Origin: Lentzea sp. NEAU-D7
Lineage (GTDB): Bacteria; Actinomycetota; Actinomycetes; Mycobacteriales; Pseudonocardiaceae
Assembly: GCF_026242055.1 (NCBI RefSeq)
Contig: NZ_JAPJDL010000016.1
Coordinates: forward strand, 145,292 to 209,291
Direction: 5' to 3'
DNA: 64,000 nucleotides
In this document: piece by piece, positions 8,200-16,350 of the stretch
Numbering within the stretch: position 1 is the first letter of the stretch
How the letters are laid out: each line of letters opens with the position of its first letter
Notes under the pieces: generated by a model
The model's input: only the letters and a program-made list of their open reading frames with translations
The model's database searches: none
Told to the model about the DNA's origin: nothing
Translations under genes and position numbers: made by a program

Positions 8200-9330
8200 G
8201 TGACGAACGACGGTGTCGGCCTGCCGGTCCGTCTCCACGATCTCCTGCTGTCGATGGCCGGGCGCGTGGACGACGCCGCTCTGTCGCAGGCCCGCGAGTT
8301 CCTCGCGGTCGGAGAACTGGACCGATCGATCGAGCTGCTCGTCGGCACGCTCGTCGCGGGCAGCATCCCCGTGCTGCCGGACGAGCGCGCCGCCATCACG
8401 TGGATCCTCCACGAGGTCCGCTCGGACGCGTCGCTGACCGACCGCCTGCCGGTGGTCGAGATGCTGCCGTTCATCAGGCACCGCTTCACCTCCGAGACCG
8501 ACCCGGCCTCGGACATCGCGGCCGACCTGGCCCGCGCGGTGTCGGTGCTGCCGGACGTCCGCTCGGTGCGGTGCGTCTGGCGTTCGTCGCCGACGGGTTC
8601 CACGCCGGGCCCGTTGCCGCAGCGCGTGGTGCTGGTGGACATCGGTCCGCAGGGCTTCGCGCCCGCGACCGCCTACCGGGTCGACACGGTGCTGCGCAAG
8701 GCGGGCGTCCGCGCCGCCGTCGAGGTCCTGACGACCGGTGTGCAGGTCAGCGACTACCACGCCGCCGCGGTGACGTCGTCCGTCGCGGTGCCGCTCTCCG
8801 GTGCCCCGGCCCCGATGGCCGACCACGTCTCCCAGCAGCAGCAAGCCTGGTTCGACCAGCCCGCCGAGGAGCTTCCGGCTCCGGCGCCGGTGGCCGAGCC
8901 GACACCGGCGCCGGAGCAACGGGAAGAGACCGGCTCACGACGCACACGTTCCACACCGCCGGCGGTGGTGGAGGGCTCGCAGCCCTTCCCGCCCAAGCCC
9001 GTGAAGCGCATCCCGATGGCCTCCGTGGAGCCGGAGATCGAGGCGCTCCCGGAGCCGGTGCCGATCAACCGGGCCGAGATCACCACCGAGCTCAAGCCCG
9101 ACGAGCTGGCGGCCCTGCAGGCCGCCCTCGCCGAGCCCGCCGAGCCGTCCTCCGTGGACGCGAACCTCAGCGAGCGCGAGCGGGCCCTGCTGCAGCAGCT
9201 GCACGAGGAGCTGGCGCAGCGGGAGCAGACCGGCTCCCCGGCCACCGACAGCGGCCGCTGGCAGATCGACCGGTCCTCGTCGCGCCAGTCGGCGTTCGGG
9301 GTCACGAACAACGGCCACCAGCCTCAGTAA
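8200..9330 (+). CDS. Conserved hypothetical protein, second tandem paralogue with disordered tail
   Basis: 376 residues from a GTG with AAGGAGAG 5 nt upstream. Residues 1-200 are a diverged copy of the preceding protein. Residues about 205-305 are Pro/Glu-rich and low complexity. The last 70 contain charged, Leu-rich helix (LKPDELAALQAALAEP, then LSERERALLQQLHEELAQRE) that could form a coiled coil. The architecture suggests a scaffold or adaptor whose N-domain pairs with its paralogue; this is inference. It converges with the MBL hydrolase (7-bp overlap at the stops). Confidence 0.78.
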   Translation: MTNDGVGLPVRLHDLLLSMAGRVDDAALSQAREFLAVGELDRSIELLVGTLVAGSIPVLPDERAAITWILHEVRSDASLTDRLPVVEMLPFIRHRFTSETDPASDIAADLARAVSVLPDVRSVRCVWRSSPTGSTPGPLPQRVVLVDIGPQGFAPATAYRVDTVLRKAGVRAAVEVLTTGVQVSDYHAAAVTSSVAVPLSGAPAPMADHVSQQQQAWFDQPAEELPAPAPVAEPTPAPEQREETGSRRTRSTPPAVVEGSQPFPPKPVKRIPMASVEPEIEALPEPVPINRAEITTELKPDELAALQAALAEPAEPSSVDANLSERERALLQQLHEELAQREQTGSPATDSGRWQIDRSSSRQSAFGVTNNGHQPQ

Positions 9331-10133
9331 CCGGTCCGCAGGTACTCCAGCTGGGCCCGCACCGACCACTCGGCCGCGGGCCACAGCACCCTGTCGACGT
9401 CCGCGTAGACGACCTCGACGACCTGGCGCGGGGTCGGCGCGCCGCCGAGCTCCTGGACGGCCCTGCGGACCTGCTCCAGGCGTTGCGTGCGGTGGGCGAG
9501 GTACATCCGCGCCGCTTCGCCCGCGTCGGCGAGCTCCGGGCCGTGGCCGGGCAGGACGGCGGTGTTCTCCGGTAGTTCGGCGAGGAGCTTGAGCGACTCG
9601 AAGTAGTCGCCGAGCCTGCCGTCCGGGTGGGCGACGATCGTCGTGCCGCGGCCGAGGACGGTGTCGCCGGTCAGCACGGCCTCGCCCTCGATCACGAAGC
9701 ACAGCGAGTCGCTGGTGTGGCCGGGCGTGCCCAGGACGCGGAGCTCCAGGCCTGCACTGGTGATCACGTCGCCGTCGGTGAGGCCCTCCGACCCGTGGGT
9801 GAACGTCGGGTCGAGCGCGCGCACCGGGGCCTTCACGAGTTCCGCGAACTCCCGTGCGCCCTCGGAGTGGTCGGGGTGGCCGTGGGTCAGCAGGACCTCG
9901 GCGACCGGGCCGATCTCCGCGATGCGCCTGAGGTGGACGTCGTCGAGCGGGCCGGGGTCGACGACCACGTACGACGTCGCGTCCGGGGCCTTGAGCAGCC
10001 ACGTGTTCGTGCCGTCGAGCGTCATCGGGGACGGGTTGTCGGCCAGCAGCACGGCGGCGTGTTCGGTGACCTGGCGGAGCTCGCCGTACCGCGGGTGCTG
10101 CGCGCGGGCGCCGATCAGCGGGGAGCCGCTCAC
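9324..10133 (-). CDS. MBL-fold metallo-hydrolase (Rv3677c-type)
   Basis: 269 residues. The H-x-H-x-D-H metal site is in LTHGHPDHSEG; further ligands are in LGTPGHTSDSLCF (His), VLTGDTVLG (Asp) and VLPGHGPEL (His). This is the beta-lactamase-like/glyoxalase II group with two metal ions; a LACTB2-like endonuclease role is also possible for this length and C-terminal helix (RTQRLEQVRRAVQEL). The GTG start at 10133 overlaps the NUDIX stop by 4 nt, forming an operon. Confidence 0.9.
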   Translation of the reverse strand: MSGSPLIGARAQHPRYGELRQVTEHAAVLLADNPSPMTLDGTNTWLLKAPDATSYVVVDPGPLDDVHLRRIAEIGPVAEVLLTHGHPDHSEGAREFAELVKAPVRALDPTFTHGSEGLTDGDVITSAGLELRVLGTPGHTSDSLCFVIEGEAVLTGDTVLGRGTTIVAHPDGRLGDYFESLKLLAELPENTAVLPGHGPELADAGEAARMYLAHRTQRLEQVRRAVQELGGAPTPRQVVEVVYADVDRVLWPAAEWSVRAQLEYLRTGY

Positions 10134-10924
10134 TGGAACACCACCCGGATGACGTCGCCGTCGCGGATCAGCTTGGGGATGATCTTCTCGACACTGCGCT
10201 CCTCGGCCATGACCTTCTCGACGCTGCCGAGAGCGCCCACCTCGTCGAGGGTGCGCCAGGTGGGCGGCATGAGCATGCGACGGCCCTCCTCGGCGTCCTG
10301 GATGGCGGCCGCGGGGGTCTGCCAGGCCGCGTCGGAGGCCTCGGTCGTCTCGCCGTCGGCCTTCTGGCCCGAGGGCAGCGCTGCGACGAAGAAGCGGGTG
10401 TCGTAGCGGCGGGGCTCCTCGTACGGGGTCACCCAGTTCGCCCACGGCCGCAGGAGATCGGCGCGCAGGACCAGGTTGTTGGCCGCCAGGAACTGCGCGA
10501 GGGACAGCTCGCGGTCGACCAGCTGCTGCCGCGCCCGCGCGTAGTCCTTCGTGTCCGCGACGACCGAGGTGGCGTCGGGGCCCGCGAGCAGCACGCCGGA
10601 CTCCTCGAACATCTCGCGCACGGCCGCGCACACGAACGCACGGGCCGTGGCCGCGTCGACGCCGAAGATCTCGCCCCACCACTCCGGCGGCGGACCGGTC
10701 CACGCGACGGACGTGTCGGCGTCGCGTTGGTCGACGCCCCCACCGGGGAAGACGGTCATGCCGCCCGCGAACGCCATGCCCTTCACACGGCGCAGCAGGA
10801 AGGCCTCGAGGCCCTCGGCGCCGTCTCGGAGCAGGACCACGGTCACGGCGTCACGGGGCTCGACCGGTTGGGAAACCGGCGAAGCGGGTACCAGGTTTCC
10901 CGGCAAGGTCATGTCGTCGGGCAT
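10130..10924 (-). CDS. NUDIX hydrolase
   Basis: 264 residues. The NUDIX box is split by an insertion: FPGGGVDQRDAD, then a long spacer and AAVREMFEESGVLLAG, which keeps R-E-x-x-E-E-x-G. The spacer, holding GPPPEWWGEIFG, resembles the long-insert group that includes eukaryotic NUDT19-like coenzyme A diphosphatases. Cytoplasmic pyrophosphohydrolase acting on a nucleoside diphosphate-linked substrate; substrate not determinable. First gene of the operon with the MBL hydrolase. Confidence 0.86.
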   Translation of the reverse strand: MPDDMTLPGNLVPASPVSQPVEPRDAVTVVLLRDGAEGLEAFLLRRVKGMAFAGGMTVFPGGGVDQRDADTSVAWTGPPPEWWGEIFGVDAATARAFVCAAVREMFEESGVLLAGPDATSVVADTKDYARARQQLVDRELSLAQFLAANNLVLRADLLRPWANWVTPYEEPRRYDTRFFVAALPSGQKADGETTEASDAAWQTPAAAIQDAEEGRRMLMPPTWRTLDEVGALGSVEKVMAEERSVEKIIPKLIRDGDVIRVVFQ

Positions 10925-10963
10925 CCTCCGAGCGTACGACCGCGCTTACTCGAGGATGGTGTG

Positions 10964-11320
10964 ATGGCGACGAACGTCTCCGGCTGCCTGGTGAAGGTCC
11001 TGTTGTTCCTGCTGGGCGCGGTGATGGGCACAGGCCTCACCGCGGTGGCGGGCGTGGTGATGTTCGTGCCGGACACCACGACGGTGAGCAGCGTCGATCC
11101 GACATCGGACGCGCCGGGCATGTACGTGAAGAGGGTCGAACGGCTCGTCGGCGGCGACCACTACGAGGTCTGGCTCGGGCCGTCGGCGGACCGCGGCTAC
11201 GTGGTCACGGTGCCCGGCGGCTGGGGTCACGAGCCGAAGCGGGAGGCCGGCCAGGACGGCGTGCGCCTGAAGTTCGGCAACGGCGGCGAGATCTTCGTCC
11301 CCAAGGCCAGTTACACCTGA
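10964..11320 (+). CDS. Small membrane-anchored or secreted protein
   Basis: 118 residues. A single N-terminal hydrophobic segment (CLVKVLLFLLGAVMGTGLTAVAG) is followed by a 90-residue extracytoplasmic part of mostly beta character (YEVWLGPSADRGYVVTVPGG) ending KASYT. ATG at 10964 has GAGG 8 nt upstream. No family recognised. Divergent from the NUDIX gene with only 39 bp between starts. Confidence 0.6.
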   Translation: MATNVSGCLVKVLLFLLGAVMGTGLTAVAGVVMFVPDTTTVSSVDPTSDAPGMYVKRVERLVGGDHYEVWLGPSADRGYVVTVPGGWGHEPKREAGQDGVRLKFGNGGEIFVPKASYT

Positions 11321-11334
11321 GGCAGGATGTGCGA

Positions 11335-12225
11335 GTGGACGAACAGCTGCGCGTAGGACTTGTCGGTGCGGGCCCGTGGGCCCGGATGATCCACGGTCCC
11401 GGAATCGCGAACCACCCCGGCACCACGCTGACCGGCGTGTGGGCGCGCCGCCCGGAAGCGGCGCGAGAGCTCGCCGGTTCCCTTGGCGCGGAACCGTTCG
11501 AGGACTACAGCGCAATGCTGTCCACTGTGGACGCCGTGGCGTTCTGCGTGCCGCCGGGCGTGCAGGGCCCCATGGCGGTCGAGGCGGCGAAGGCCGGCAA
11601 GCACCTCGTGCTGGAGAAGCCGATCGCGGAGTCCGCCGAGGTGGCGGCGGACCTCGTGGCGGCCGTGGAGGAGGCGGGTGTCGCGTCCCTGGTCGTGCTG
11701 ACCCGCCGCTACGCCCCCGAGACCAAGGAGATGCTGGCCCAGCTGCACCGCACCGGTGGCTGGACCGGCGCCGACAGCCGCTGGATCTCCGGCGCGCTGC
11801 TCGACGGCCCGTTCTCGAACTCCCCGTGGCGCCACGACAAGGGCGCCCTGGACGACGTGGGCCCGCACGCGTTCGACCTGCTCGACGCCGCCCTGGGCGA
11901 GATCACCGACGTGCTGGCCGCGAACGTCACGGACACAGGCCTGTGGCAGCTGATCCTCCAGCACGCCGGCGGCGCCACCAGCACCGTCTCGCTGTGCCTC
12001 TCGCTGCCGGTGCAGCCGCCGTTCGCGGACTTCACCGTCTTCGGCACCAAGGGCCACCGCACCCTGACGAACCGGGACACGCCCGCCCTGGAGTGCTTCA
12101 CGAACCTGCTCGACGACTTCGTGGCGATGGTGGACAGCGGCACCACAGTGCACGAGTGCGACGTGCGGCGGGGGCTGCACCTGCAGCGGATCATCGACCT
12201 GGCGCGCCGCAAGGCAGGCGCCTGA
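11335..12225 (+). CDS. Gfo/Idh/MocA-family NAD(P)-dependent oxidoreductase
   Basis: About 296 residues. N-terminal Rossmann domain with LRVGLVGAGPWARMIHG (G-x-G-x-x-x), VAFCVPPGVQG, and the family E-K-P motif in LVLEKPIAES (catalytic-site lysine). The C-terminal alpha/beta domain contains KGALDDVGPHAFDLL, the D-x-G-x-H signature. The GTG at 11335 has GGCAGG 8 nt upstream; an in-frame GTG at 11329 is the alternative. It probably oxidises or reduces a sugar or cyclitol derivative; no pathway genes adjoin. Confidence 0.88.
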   Translation: MDEQLRVGLVGAGPWARMIHGPGIANHPGTTLTGVWARRPEAARELAGSLGAEPFEDYSAMLSTVDAVAFCVPPGVQGPMAVEAAKAGKHLVLEKPIAESAEVAADLVAAVEEAGVASLVVLTRRYAPETKEMLAQLHRTGGWTGADSRWISGALLDGPFSNSPWRHDKGALDDVGPHAFDLLDAALGEITDVLAANVTDTGLWQLILQHAGGATSTVSLCLSLPVQPPFADFTVFGTKGHRTLTNRDTPALECFTNLLDDFVAMVDSGTTVHECDVRRGLHLQRIIDLARRKAGA

Positions 12226-12284
12226 GATCCCAGCCGGAACCGAGGCGCCCGAAATTGTCAGGGGTGCCCGCTAGCGTTCGAACC

Positions 12285-13376
12285 ATGGACCTCACCGCCA
12301 CCACAGCCGAGCTCGCCGGCGCCGCCGCCGAGGTGGCACGGCTGCTGCCGACCCGCGTGCTCGACCCGGTGCTGGCCGGGCTCCGCCTGAAGGCAGACAT
12401 GGACGTGGAGGTCGCGGGCAGCGACCAGGAGCACGGTGTGCGCCTGAGCGTCCACGCGACGGTGCACACCGAGGGCGAGGTGCTCGTGCCGGCGAAGCCG
12501 CTGGCCGCGACCCTGCAGGCGCTCGACGAGCCGCAGGTGAGGCTCAAGGTCGAGGGGCAGCGGCTGGCCATCCGCACACCCACGTCGCGGTTCGCGCTCC
12601 CGCTGCTCGACCTCGCCCACCATCCCGGTGTTCCGGCGCTGCCGGAGCTCCAGGGCCACATCGACGCGGCCAAGCTGAGGATCATCGCGGCGGTGGCGGG
12701 CGCGGCGAGCAAGGACGACGCGTTGCCGATCTTCACCGGCATCCGGATCCAGTCGGACGCCCACAAGCTGCACTTCATGGCCACGGACCGCTACCGCATG
12801 GCCTACGCCACACTTCCGTGGGAACAACAAGGTCAACTCGACCTGTTGGTACCTGCGAAGGCCATCGTCGAGGCGGCTCGGCAGGCGACGAACAGGGTCG
12901 CCCTGCACGCGAACGAGGACCGCATCGGCCTCGCCTGGGGCAACAACTCGATCTCCACCGCGCTCTTGGCCGCTCCGTTCCCGGACGACCGGGCGCGCCG
13001 ACTCCTGGAGGCAGTCATCGACAGCACGGTGCTCGTGGACGCGGACGCGCTGGCGCGCGCCGTCCGCAGAGCCACGCCCTACGGCGGCCCGCACCAGGCC
13101 GTGACCATCCAGGTCGAGGACTCGGAGGTCAGGGTCAAGGGCAGCGACCCGCAGCAGGGCGAGTCCGAGGAGTTCGTCAAGGCCACGGTCGAGGGCGACC
13201 GGCTGACCAAGACGTTCCAGGCCCGCTACCTCGCGGACGCGCTGAAGGCGTTCGCCGGCCGCCGGATCGAGCTGAAGATCCAGGACGGCCTGCGCTCGAC
13301 GGTGCTGACGTCGCCGCCCGGTGAGGACGGCGTCGAGCTCACCTACCTCGTGGTGCCGATGCGGTCGGTGGCCTGA
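12285..13376 (+). CDS. DNA polymerase III beta subunit (sliding clamp) paralogue
   Basis: 363 residues, three-domain DnaN-type fold. Recognisable clamp elements: FTGIRIQSDAHKLHFMATD followed by RYRMA (the T-D-x-Y-R-M-A box, about residues 158-182), VLVPAKPLAATLQAL, VLVDADALARAVRRA, and the C-terminal YLVVPMR, cf. the Y-L-(I/L)-M-P-(V/M)-R end of true DnaN. There is no dnaA, recF or gyrB nearby, so this is not the oriC-linked dnaN. A TAGCGT -10 at 12272-12277 sits 7 nt before the ATG, so it is likely leaderless. It could be a specialised or regulatory clamp. Confidence 0.82.
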   Translation: MDLTATTAELAGAAAEVARLLPTRVLDPVLAGLRLKADMDVEVAGSDQEHGVRLSVHATVHTEGEVLVPAKPLAATLQALDEPQVRLKVEGQRLAIRTPTSRFALPLLDLAHHPGVPALPELQGHIDAAKLRIIAAVAGAASKDDALPIFTGIRIQSDAHKLHFMATDRYRMAYATLPWEQQGQLDLLVPAKAIVEAARQATNRVALHANEDRIGLAWGNNSISTALLAAPFPDDRARRLLEAVIDSTVLVDADALARAVRRATPYGGPHQAVTIQVEDSEVRVKGSDPQQGESEEFVKATVEGDRLTKTFQARYLADALKAFAGRRIELKIQDGLRSTVLTSPPGEDGVELTYLVVPMRSVA

Positions 13377-13385
13377 CGAACGCGA

Positions 13386-13414
13386 AAGGCTGGCCCGATC
13401 CGGGCCGGCCTTCC
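13386..13414 (+). terminator. Terminator after the DnaN paralogue, shared with convergent MFS gene
   Basis: GGCTGGCCCG (13388-13397) and CGGGCCGGCC (13401-13410) form a 10-bp stem with one G-T pair and a 3-nt loop, flanked by AAA and TT. It lies between convergent genes. Confidence 0.7.
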
Positions 13415-13424
13415 TGCGAACCGA

Positions 13425-14672
13425 TCAGCGCGAGGCGAGCTCCATGTCGGAGCGGGCCGGCACCTCGGCGGGCACGCCGCGCTGCACGGTGCCGCGCAGC
13501 AGCCAGACCGCCAGTGCGATCAGCAGTCCCGCGACGCCCGCCGCGACGAACGCCGGTCGCGTGCCGAAGTGCTCGATCAGCTGGCCGGACAGGCCCTGCC
13601 CGATGGCGAGGCCGACCGTCACCGAGGTGATCACCCAGCCGAACGCCTCCGCGGCCATGCCGTTCGGCGTGACCTGCTCGATCGCCGCGGAGTGCGCGGT
13701 CGACTGCGGCGTGATCAGCGTGCCGACCAGGAACAGCGCGATCGCGAGACCGATCAGGGTCGCCGGGATCGAGAGCAGGAACGTCAGCAGCGCGAAGCCG
13801 CCCAGCAGCACCGGCAGGCGCAGGTGCATCGGGCGCGGCCACGGGCGCATGCCGTAGAGCACGCCGAAGATCACCGAGCTGATCGACCACAGCGACAGCA
13901 TCAGGCCACCCATCGAGGCGTGACCCGCGGCCTTTGCGAACGCCGGCACGGCCACCTCGACGAAACCGATGGTCACACCGAAGCCGAGCGCGGCCAGCGC
14001 CACCGTGCGCATGCCGGGGTAGGCGAACGCGCCGAGCAACGGACGCGGCGCCTGCTCGACCGGGCCCCAGGCGCGGACGACGGGGTTGAACGCGAACCAC
14101 AGCGCGCCGACGACCATCAGCACGGCGCCGACGACGACACCGGTGCCCGCCCACGGCGCGGCCAGCAGCAGACCGGCGAGACCCGGTCCGAGGATGAAGA
14201 AGACCTCCATGCTGATCGCCTCGTAGGCGTAACCCGCCATCCGGGTCGGGCCCGCCGGGACCATCCGCTCCCACAGCGCACGCGACGCCGAGCCCACCAT
14301 CGGCTCGGTCGCGCCGACGCCGAGGGCCAGCGGGACCAGCACGAACACCGACGAGGCCGCCTCGACGGCGAGCACGGAGACGGTGACGAAGACGGCGAAC
14401 ATCCCGGTCACCCAGAGCAGGGGGCGGGTGGGGCCGAAGCGGTCCATCAGCCGGCCCTGGACGACGGAGCCGAGTGCCACACCCGTCAGCGCCGCCGCCG
14501 AGACCATGCCGGCGACCGCGAACGATCCCGTCGCGCGCTCGACGTAGAGCAGCAGCGAGAGCCCGACCATCGCGATGGGCAGGCGGGCGAGCAGAGACGC
14601 GACCACGGGGCCGCGCATGCCGGGGGTCGTCAGGGCAGCGCGGTAGTCGGAGAGACGGGCGGAGTGGGACAT
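13425..14672 (-). CDS. MFS transporter
   Basis: 415 residues with about 12 membrane segments. The MFS motif A-like loop between helices 2 and 3 reads GSVVQGRLMDRFGPTRPLL. Topology and length fit drug/metabolite efflux carriers of the DHA1 type. A cluster of GTACCA half-sites directly upstream suggests repression by an unlinked regulator. The product is an inner-membrane protein; substrate unknown. Confidence 0.87.
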   Translation of the reverse strand: MSHSARLSDYRAALTTPGMRGPVVASLLARLPIAMVGLSLLLYVERATGSFAVAGMVSAAALTGVALGSVVQGRLMDRFGPTRPLLWVTGMFAVFVTVSVLAVEAASSVFVLVPLALGVGATEPMVGSASRALWERMVPAGPTRMAGYAYEAISMEVFFILGPGLAGLLLAAPWAGTGVVVGAVLMVVGALWFAFNPVVRAWGPVEQAPRPLLGAFAYPGMRTVALAALGFGVTIGFVEVAVPAFAKAAGHASMGGLMLSLWSISSVIFGVLYGMRPWPRPMHLRLPVLLGGFALLTFLLSIPATLIGLAIALFLVGTLITPQSTAHSAAIEQVTPNGMAAEAFGWVITSVTVGLAIGQGLSGQLIEHFGTRPAFVAAGVAGLLIALAVWLLRGTVQRGVPAEVPARSDMELASR

Positions 14673-14674
14673 GT

Positions 14675-14708
14675 GTACCAGTATGCCAAAGTTGGTACGG
14701 ATGTACCA
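14675..14708. promoter_or_regulatory. Candidate operator of the MFS gene
   Basis: Three copies of one half-site: GTACCA at 14675-14680, TGGTAC at 14693-14698 and GTACCA at 14703-14708. The last two form a perfect inverted repeat with a 4-bp centre. All lie within 36 bp upstream of the MFS start codon and overlap its likely -10. Confidence 0.5.
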
Positions 14709-14945
14709 GATCGGGTGCTCGGAGTCACGATGGTTGCGATTGGGTCACGGGAATGGGATGACCGGGTGAAACATGCAACGAATCGGCCACACGTGGGGTC
14801 CTTGAGGGTGAAAGGGCTTGAGCGGTCGGGGTGCTGACGTGCGAAAGTTGACTCGCCGACCGAAGACCAACCTCTGGCCAGAGGGTCGGGGCCTGCGCGC
14901 CAGAGGATGGAAGGCGTGGTTCGTCGGGGGATGGGCCGCGCGAAC

Positions 14946-14991
14946 ACAAAGGACCGGTGCGCCACGTCGGGGGTGGCGCCCGGTCCTTTGT
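14946..14991. terminator. Strong bidirectional terminator hairpin without an assigned gene
   Basis: Left arm ACAAAGGACCGG (14946-14957) plus GCGCCAC (14959-14965); right arm GTGGCGC (14973-14979) plus CCGGTCCTTTGT (14980-14991). Nineteen base pairs with one bulged T and a 7-nt loop, A-rich on the left and TTTGTTCTT on the right. No recognised gene ends here in either direction. Confidence 0.7.
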
Positions 14992-15144
14992 TCTTGGTCG
15001 CTGCTTCGCAGACTCCGGGCGAGTTCGCCGGGAAGCTGGCCGTCCGCCCGCCGCTTCGCCCCGATTGGGCTTCGCCGAATCGAGACGAAGAGGCGAACGG
15101 ACGACCAGCGCGAACTCGCGAAACTCCTCGCCTGGTCGGGCGCG

Positions 15145-15390
15145 CCCGCCGCGGACTCGTGGTGCTGGTCGGAGCGCTCGCCGCGAATTCGCGATGCCTG
15201 CGGTGCTCGTCGGAGTGCCTGCCGCGAGTTCGCGATGTCTGTCGTGCTGGTCGGAGTTCCGTTGCGGGCTCGCGATGCCTATGGTGCTGGTCGGAGCGCC
15301 TGTCGTGGACTCTCGGTGCCTGCGGTGCTGGTCGGAGTTCCGTTGCGGGCTCGTGGTGTCTGCGGTGCTGGTTGAGTTCTGGCTCGCGTT
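15145..15390. repeat. Tandem array, period about 41 nt, six degenerate copies
   Basis: The core GTGCTGGTCGGAG (or a 1-2 base variant) recurs at 15162, 15203, 15244, 15284, 15325 and 15365, i.e. spacings 41, 41, 40, 41, 40. Between cores a degenerate stretch with GCGxxxTCGCGATGCCTGC-like sequence repeats as well. The period is not a multiple of three and no frame stays open as a sensible protein, so this is a non-coding minisatellite (MIRU/VNTR-like), not a protein repeat or a CRISPR. Confidence 0.8.
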
Positions 15391-15405
15391 TGGGCCTCAA
15401 CGCAG

Positions 15406-15434
15406 CGGAGCCCCGTTGACTGCTCGGGGCTCCG
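15406..15434 (-). terminator. Terminator of crp
   Basis: CGGAGCCCCG (15406-15415) pairs perfectly with CGGGGCTCCG (15425-15434) around a 9-nt loop, 30 bp past the crp stop codon on the minus strand. Confidence 0.7.
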
Positions 15435-15463
15435 TGGCGTTGGTGCTTGGTTCGCGTTCTGAC

Positions 15464-16138
15464 CTAGCGGGCTCGGCGCGCGAGGCGCTCCGGGTCCAGG
15501 ATCAGCACGCTCTTGCCTTCGAGTCGCAGCCAGCCGCGGTGCGCGAAGTCGGCGAGAGCCTTGTTCACGGTCTCGCGGGACGCGCCGACGAACTGCGCGA
15601 TCTCCTCCTGCGTCAGGTCGTGCGTGACGCGGAGCAGGCCGGCTTCCTGCGAGCCGAAGCGCTGTGCGAGCTGCAGCAGCGCCTTGGCGACGCGGCCGGG
15701 CACGTCCGTGAAGATCAGGTCGGCCAGCATCGAGTTCGTCCTGCGCAGCCTGCGGGCCAGGGCCCTCAGCAGCTGCTCGGCGATCTCCGGCCGGTTGGTG
15801 ATCCACTGACGGAGCGCGGGGCGGTCCATGGACACCGCGCGCACCTCGGTCACCGTCGTCGCAGTCGACGTGCGGGGGCCGGGATCGAAAATGGACAGTT
15901 CGCCAAACATGTCGGAGGGCCCGAAGATCCCCAACAGGTTCTCGCGGCCGTCCGGCGACTTGCGGCCGATCTTCACCTTGCCGGACTGGATGATGTACAG
16001 GCGATCGCCCGGCTCACCCTCCGCGAAGATCACATGGCCACGCGGGAACTCCACCGTCTCCAGGGTCGTCGCCAGCGCCTCTGCGGCCGCCGGGTCCACC
16101 CCCTGGAAGATGCCCGCTCGCGCCAGGGTCTCGTCCAC
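15464..16138 (-). CDS. crp: Crp/Fnr-family cAMP-responsive regulator (Rv3676 Crp-type)
   Basis: 224 residues. The cyclic-nucleotide domain (about 10-125) contains FGELSIFDPGPRTSTA, the phosphate-binding cassette with Glu and Arg-Thr-Ser in cAMP-binding positions. The C-terminal winged helix has LTQEEIAQFVGASRETVNKAL as the recognition helix-turn-helix. AGGAGGG lies 5 nt upstream of the GTG start. In actinobacteria this global regulator controls carbon metabolism, respiration and development; the linkage to nth and marP matches mycobacteria. Confidence 0.94.
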   Translation of the reverse strand: MDETLARAGIFQGVDPAAAEALATTLETVEFPRGHVIFAEGEPGDRLYIIQSGKVKIGRKSPDGRENLLGIFGPSDMFGELSIFDPGPRTSTATTVTEVRAVSMDRPALRQWITNRPEIAEQLLRALARRLRRTNSMLADLIFTDVPGRVAKALLQLAQRFGSQEAGLLRVTHDLTQEEIAQFVGASRETVNKALADFAHRGWLRLEGKSVLILDPERLARRAR

Positions 16139-16172
16139 CTCGTCCCTCCTAATCGACGCGACGGCACGCCTA

Positions 16173-16188
16173 CCACCATCTTTGGTGG
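16173..16188. other. Short perfect hairpin in the crp 5' region
   Basis: CCACCA-TCTT-TGGTGG, a 6-bp stem with a 4-nt loop, 35 bp upstream of the crp start. It may be part of the crp leader or a weak terminator for the upstream small membrane gene. Confidence 0.35.
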
Positions 16189-16350
16189 AGTCAGCGCCGT
16201 GCCGCCGATCACTGCGTTGCAGTCTAAGGGCTCTCTTGTGGATCGCCGCTCGGCTCGCCGTCTTGCTAGGCAGAACAAGACTGACTCGATCCAGAGCCCA
16301 ACGAACCAGTCTACGCCATTCGGGTGCCGGTCAACGCAGGGCCCTGGGTC

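Larger units (their letters stand above)
14709..15405. other. Gene-free stretch between the MFS gene and crp
   Basis: Roughly 700 bp in which no frame has convincing coding character. It holds the strong hairpin at 14946-14991 and the 41-nt periodic array at 15145-15390, both listed separately. Nothing else was recognised. Confidence 0.6.

Noticed and set aside
12275..12284. GTTCGAAC palindrome before the DnaN paralogue as an SOS site
   Set aside because: It lacks the 4-bp spacer of the actinobacterial LexA box; too short to assign.
11376..13376. A 666-codon frame spanning the Gfo/Idh and DnaN genes
   Set aside because: Its first part is an out-of-frame shadow (Arg/Pro/Gly-rich); only the end coincides with the DnaN paralogue, which starts at 12285.
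15145..15390. Possible CRISPR array (regular 41-nt period)
   Set aside because: The repeat is degenerate in every copy, the intervals are related to each other rather than unique spacers, and no cas genes are present.
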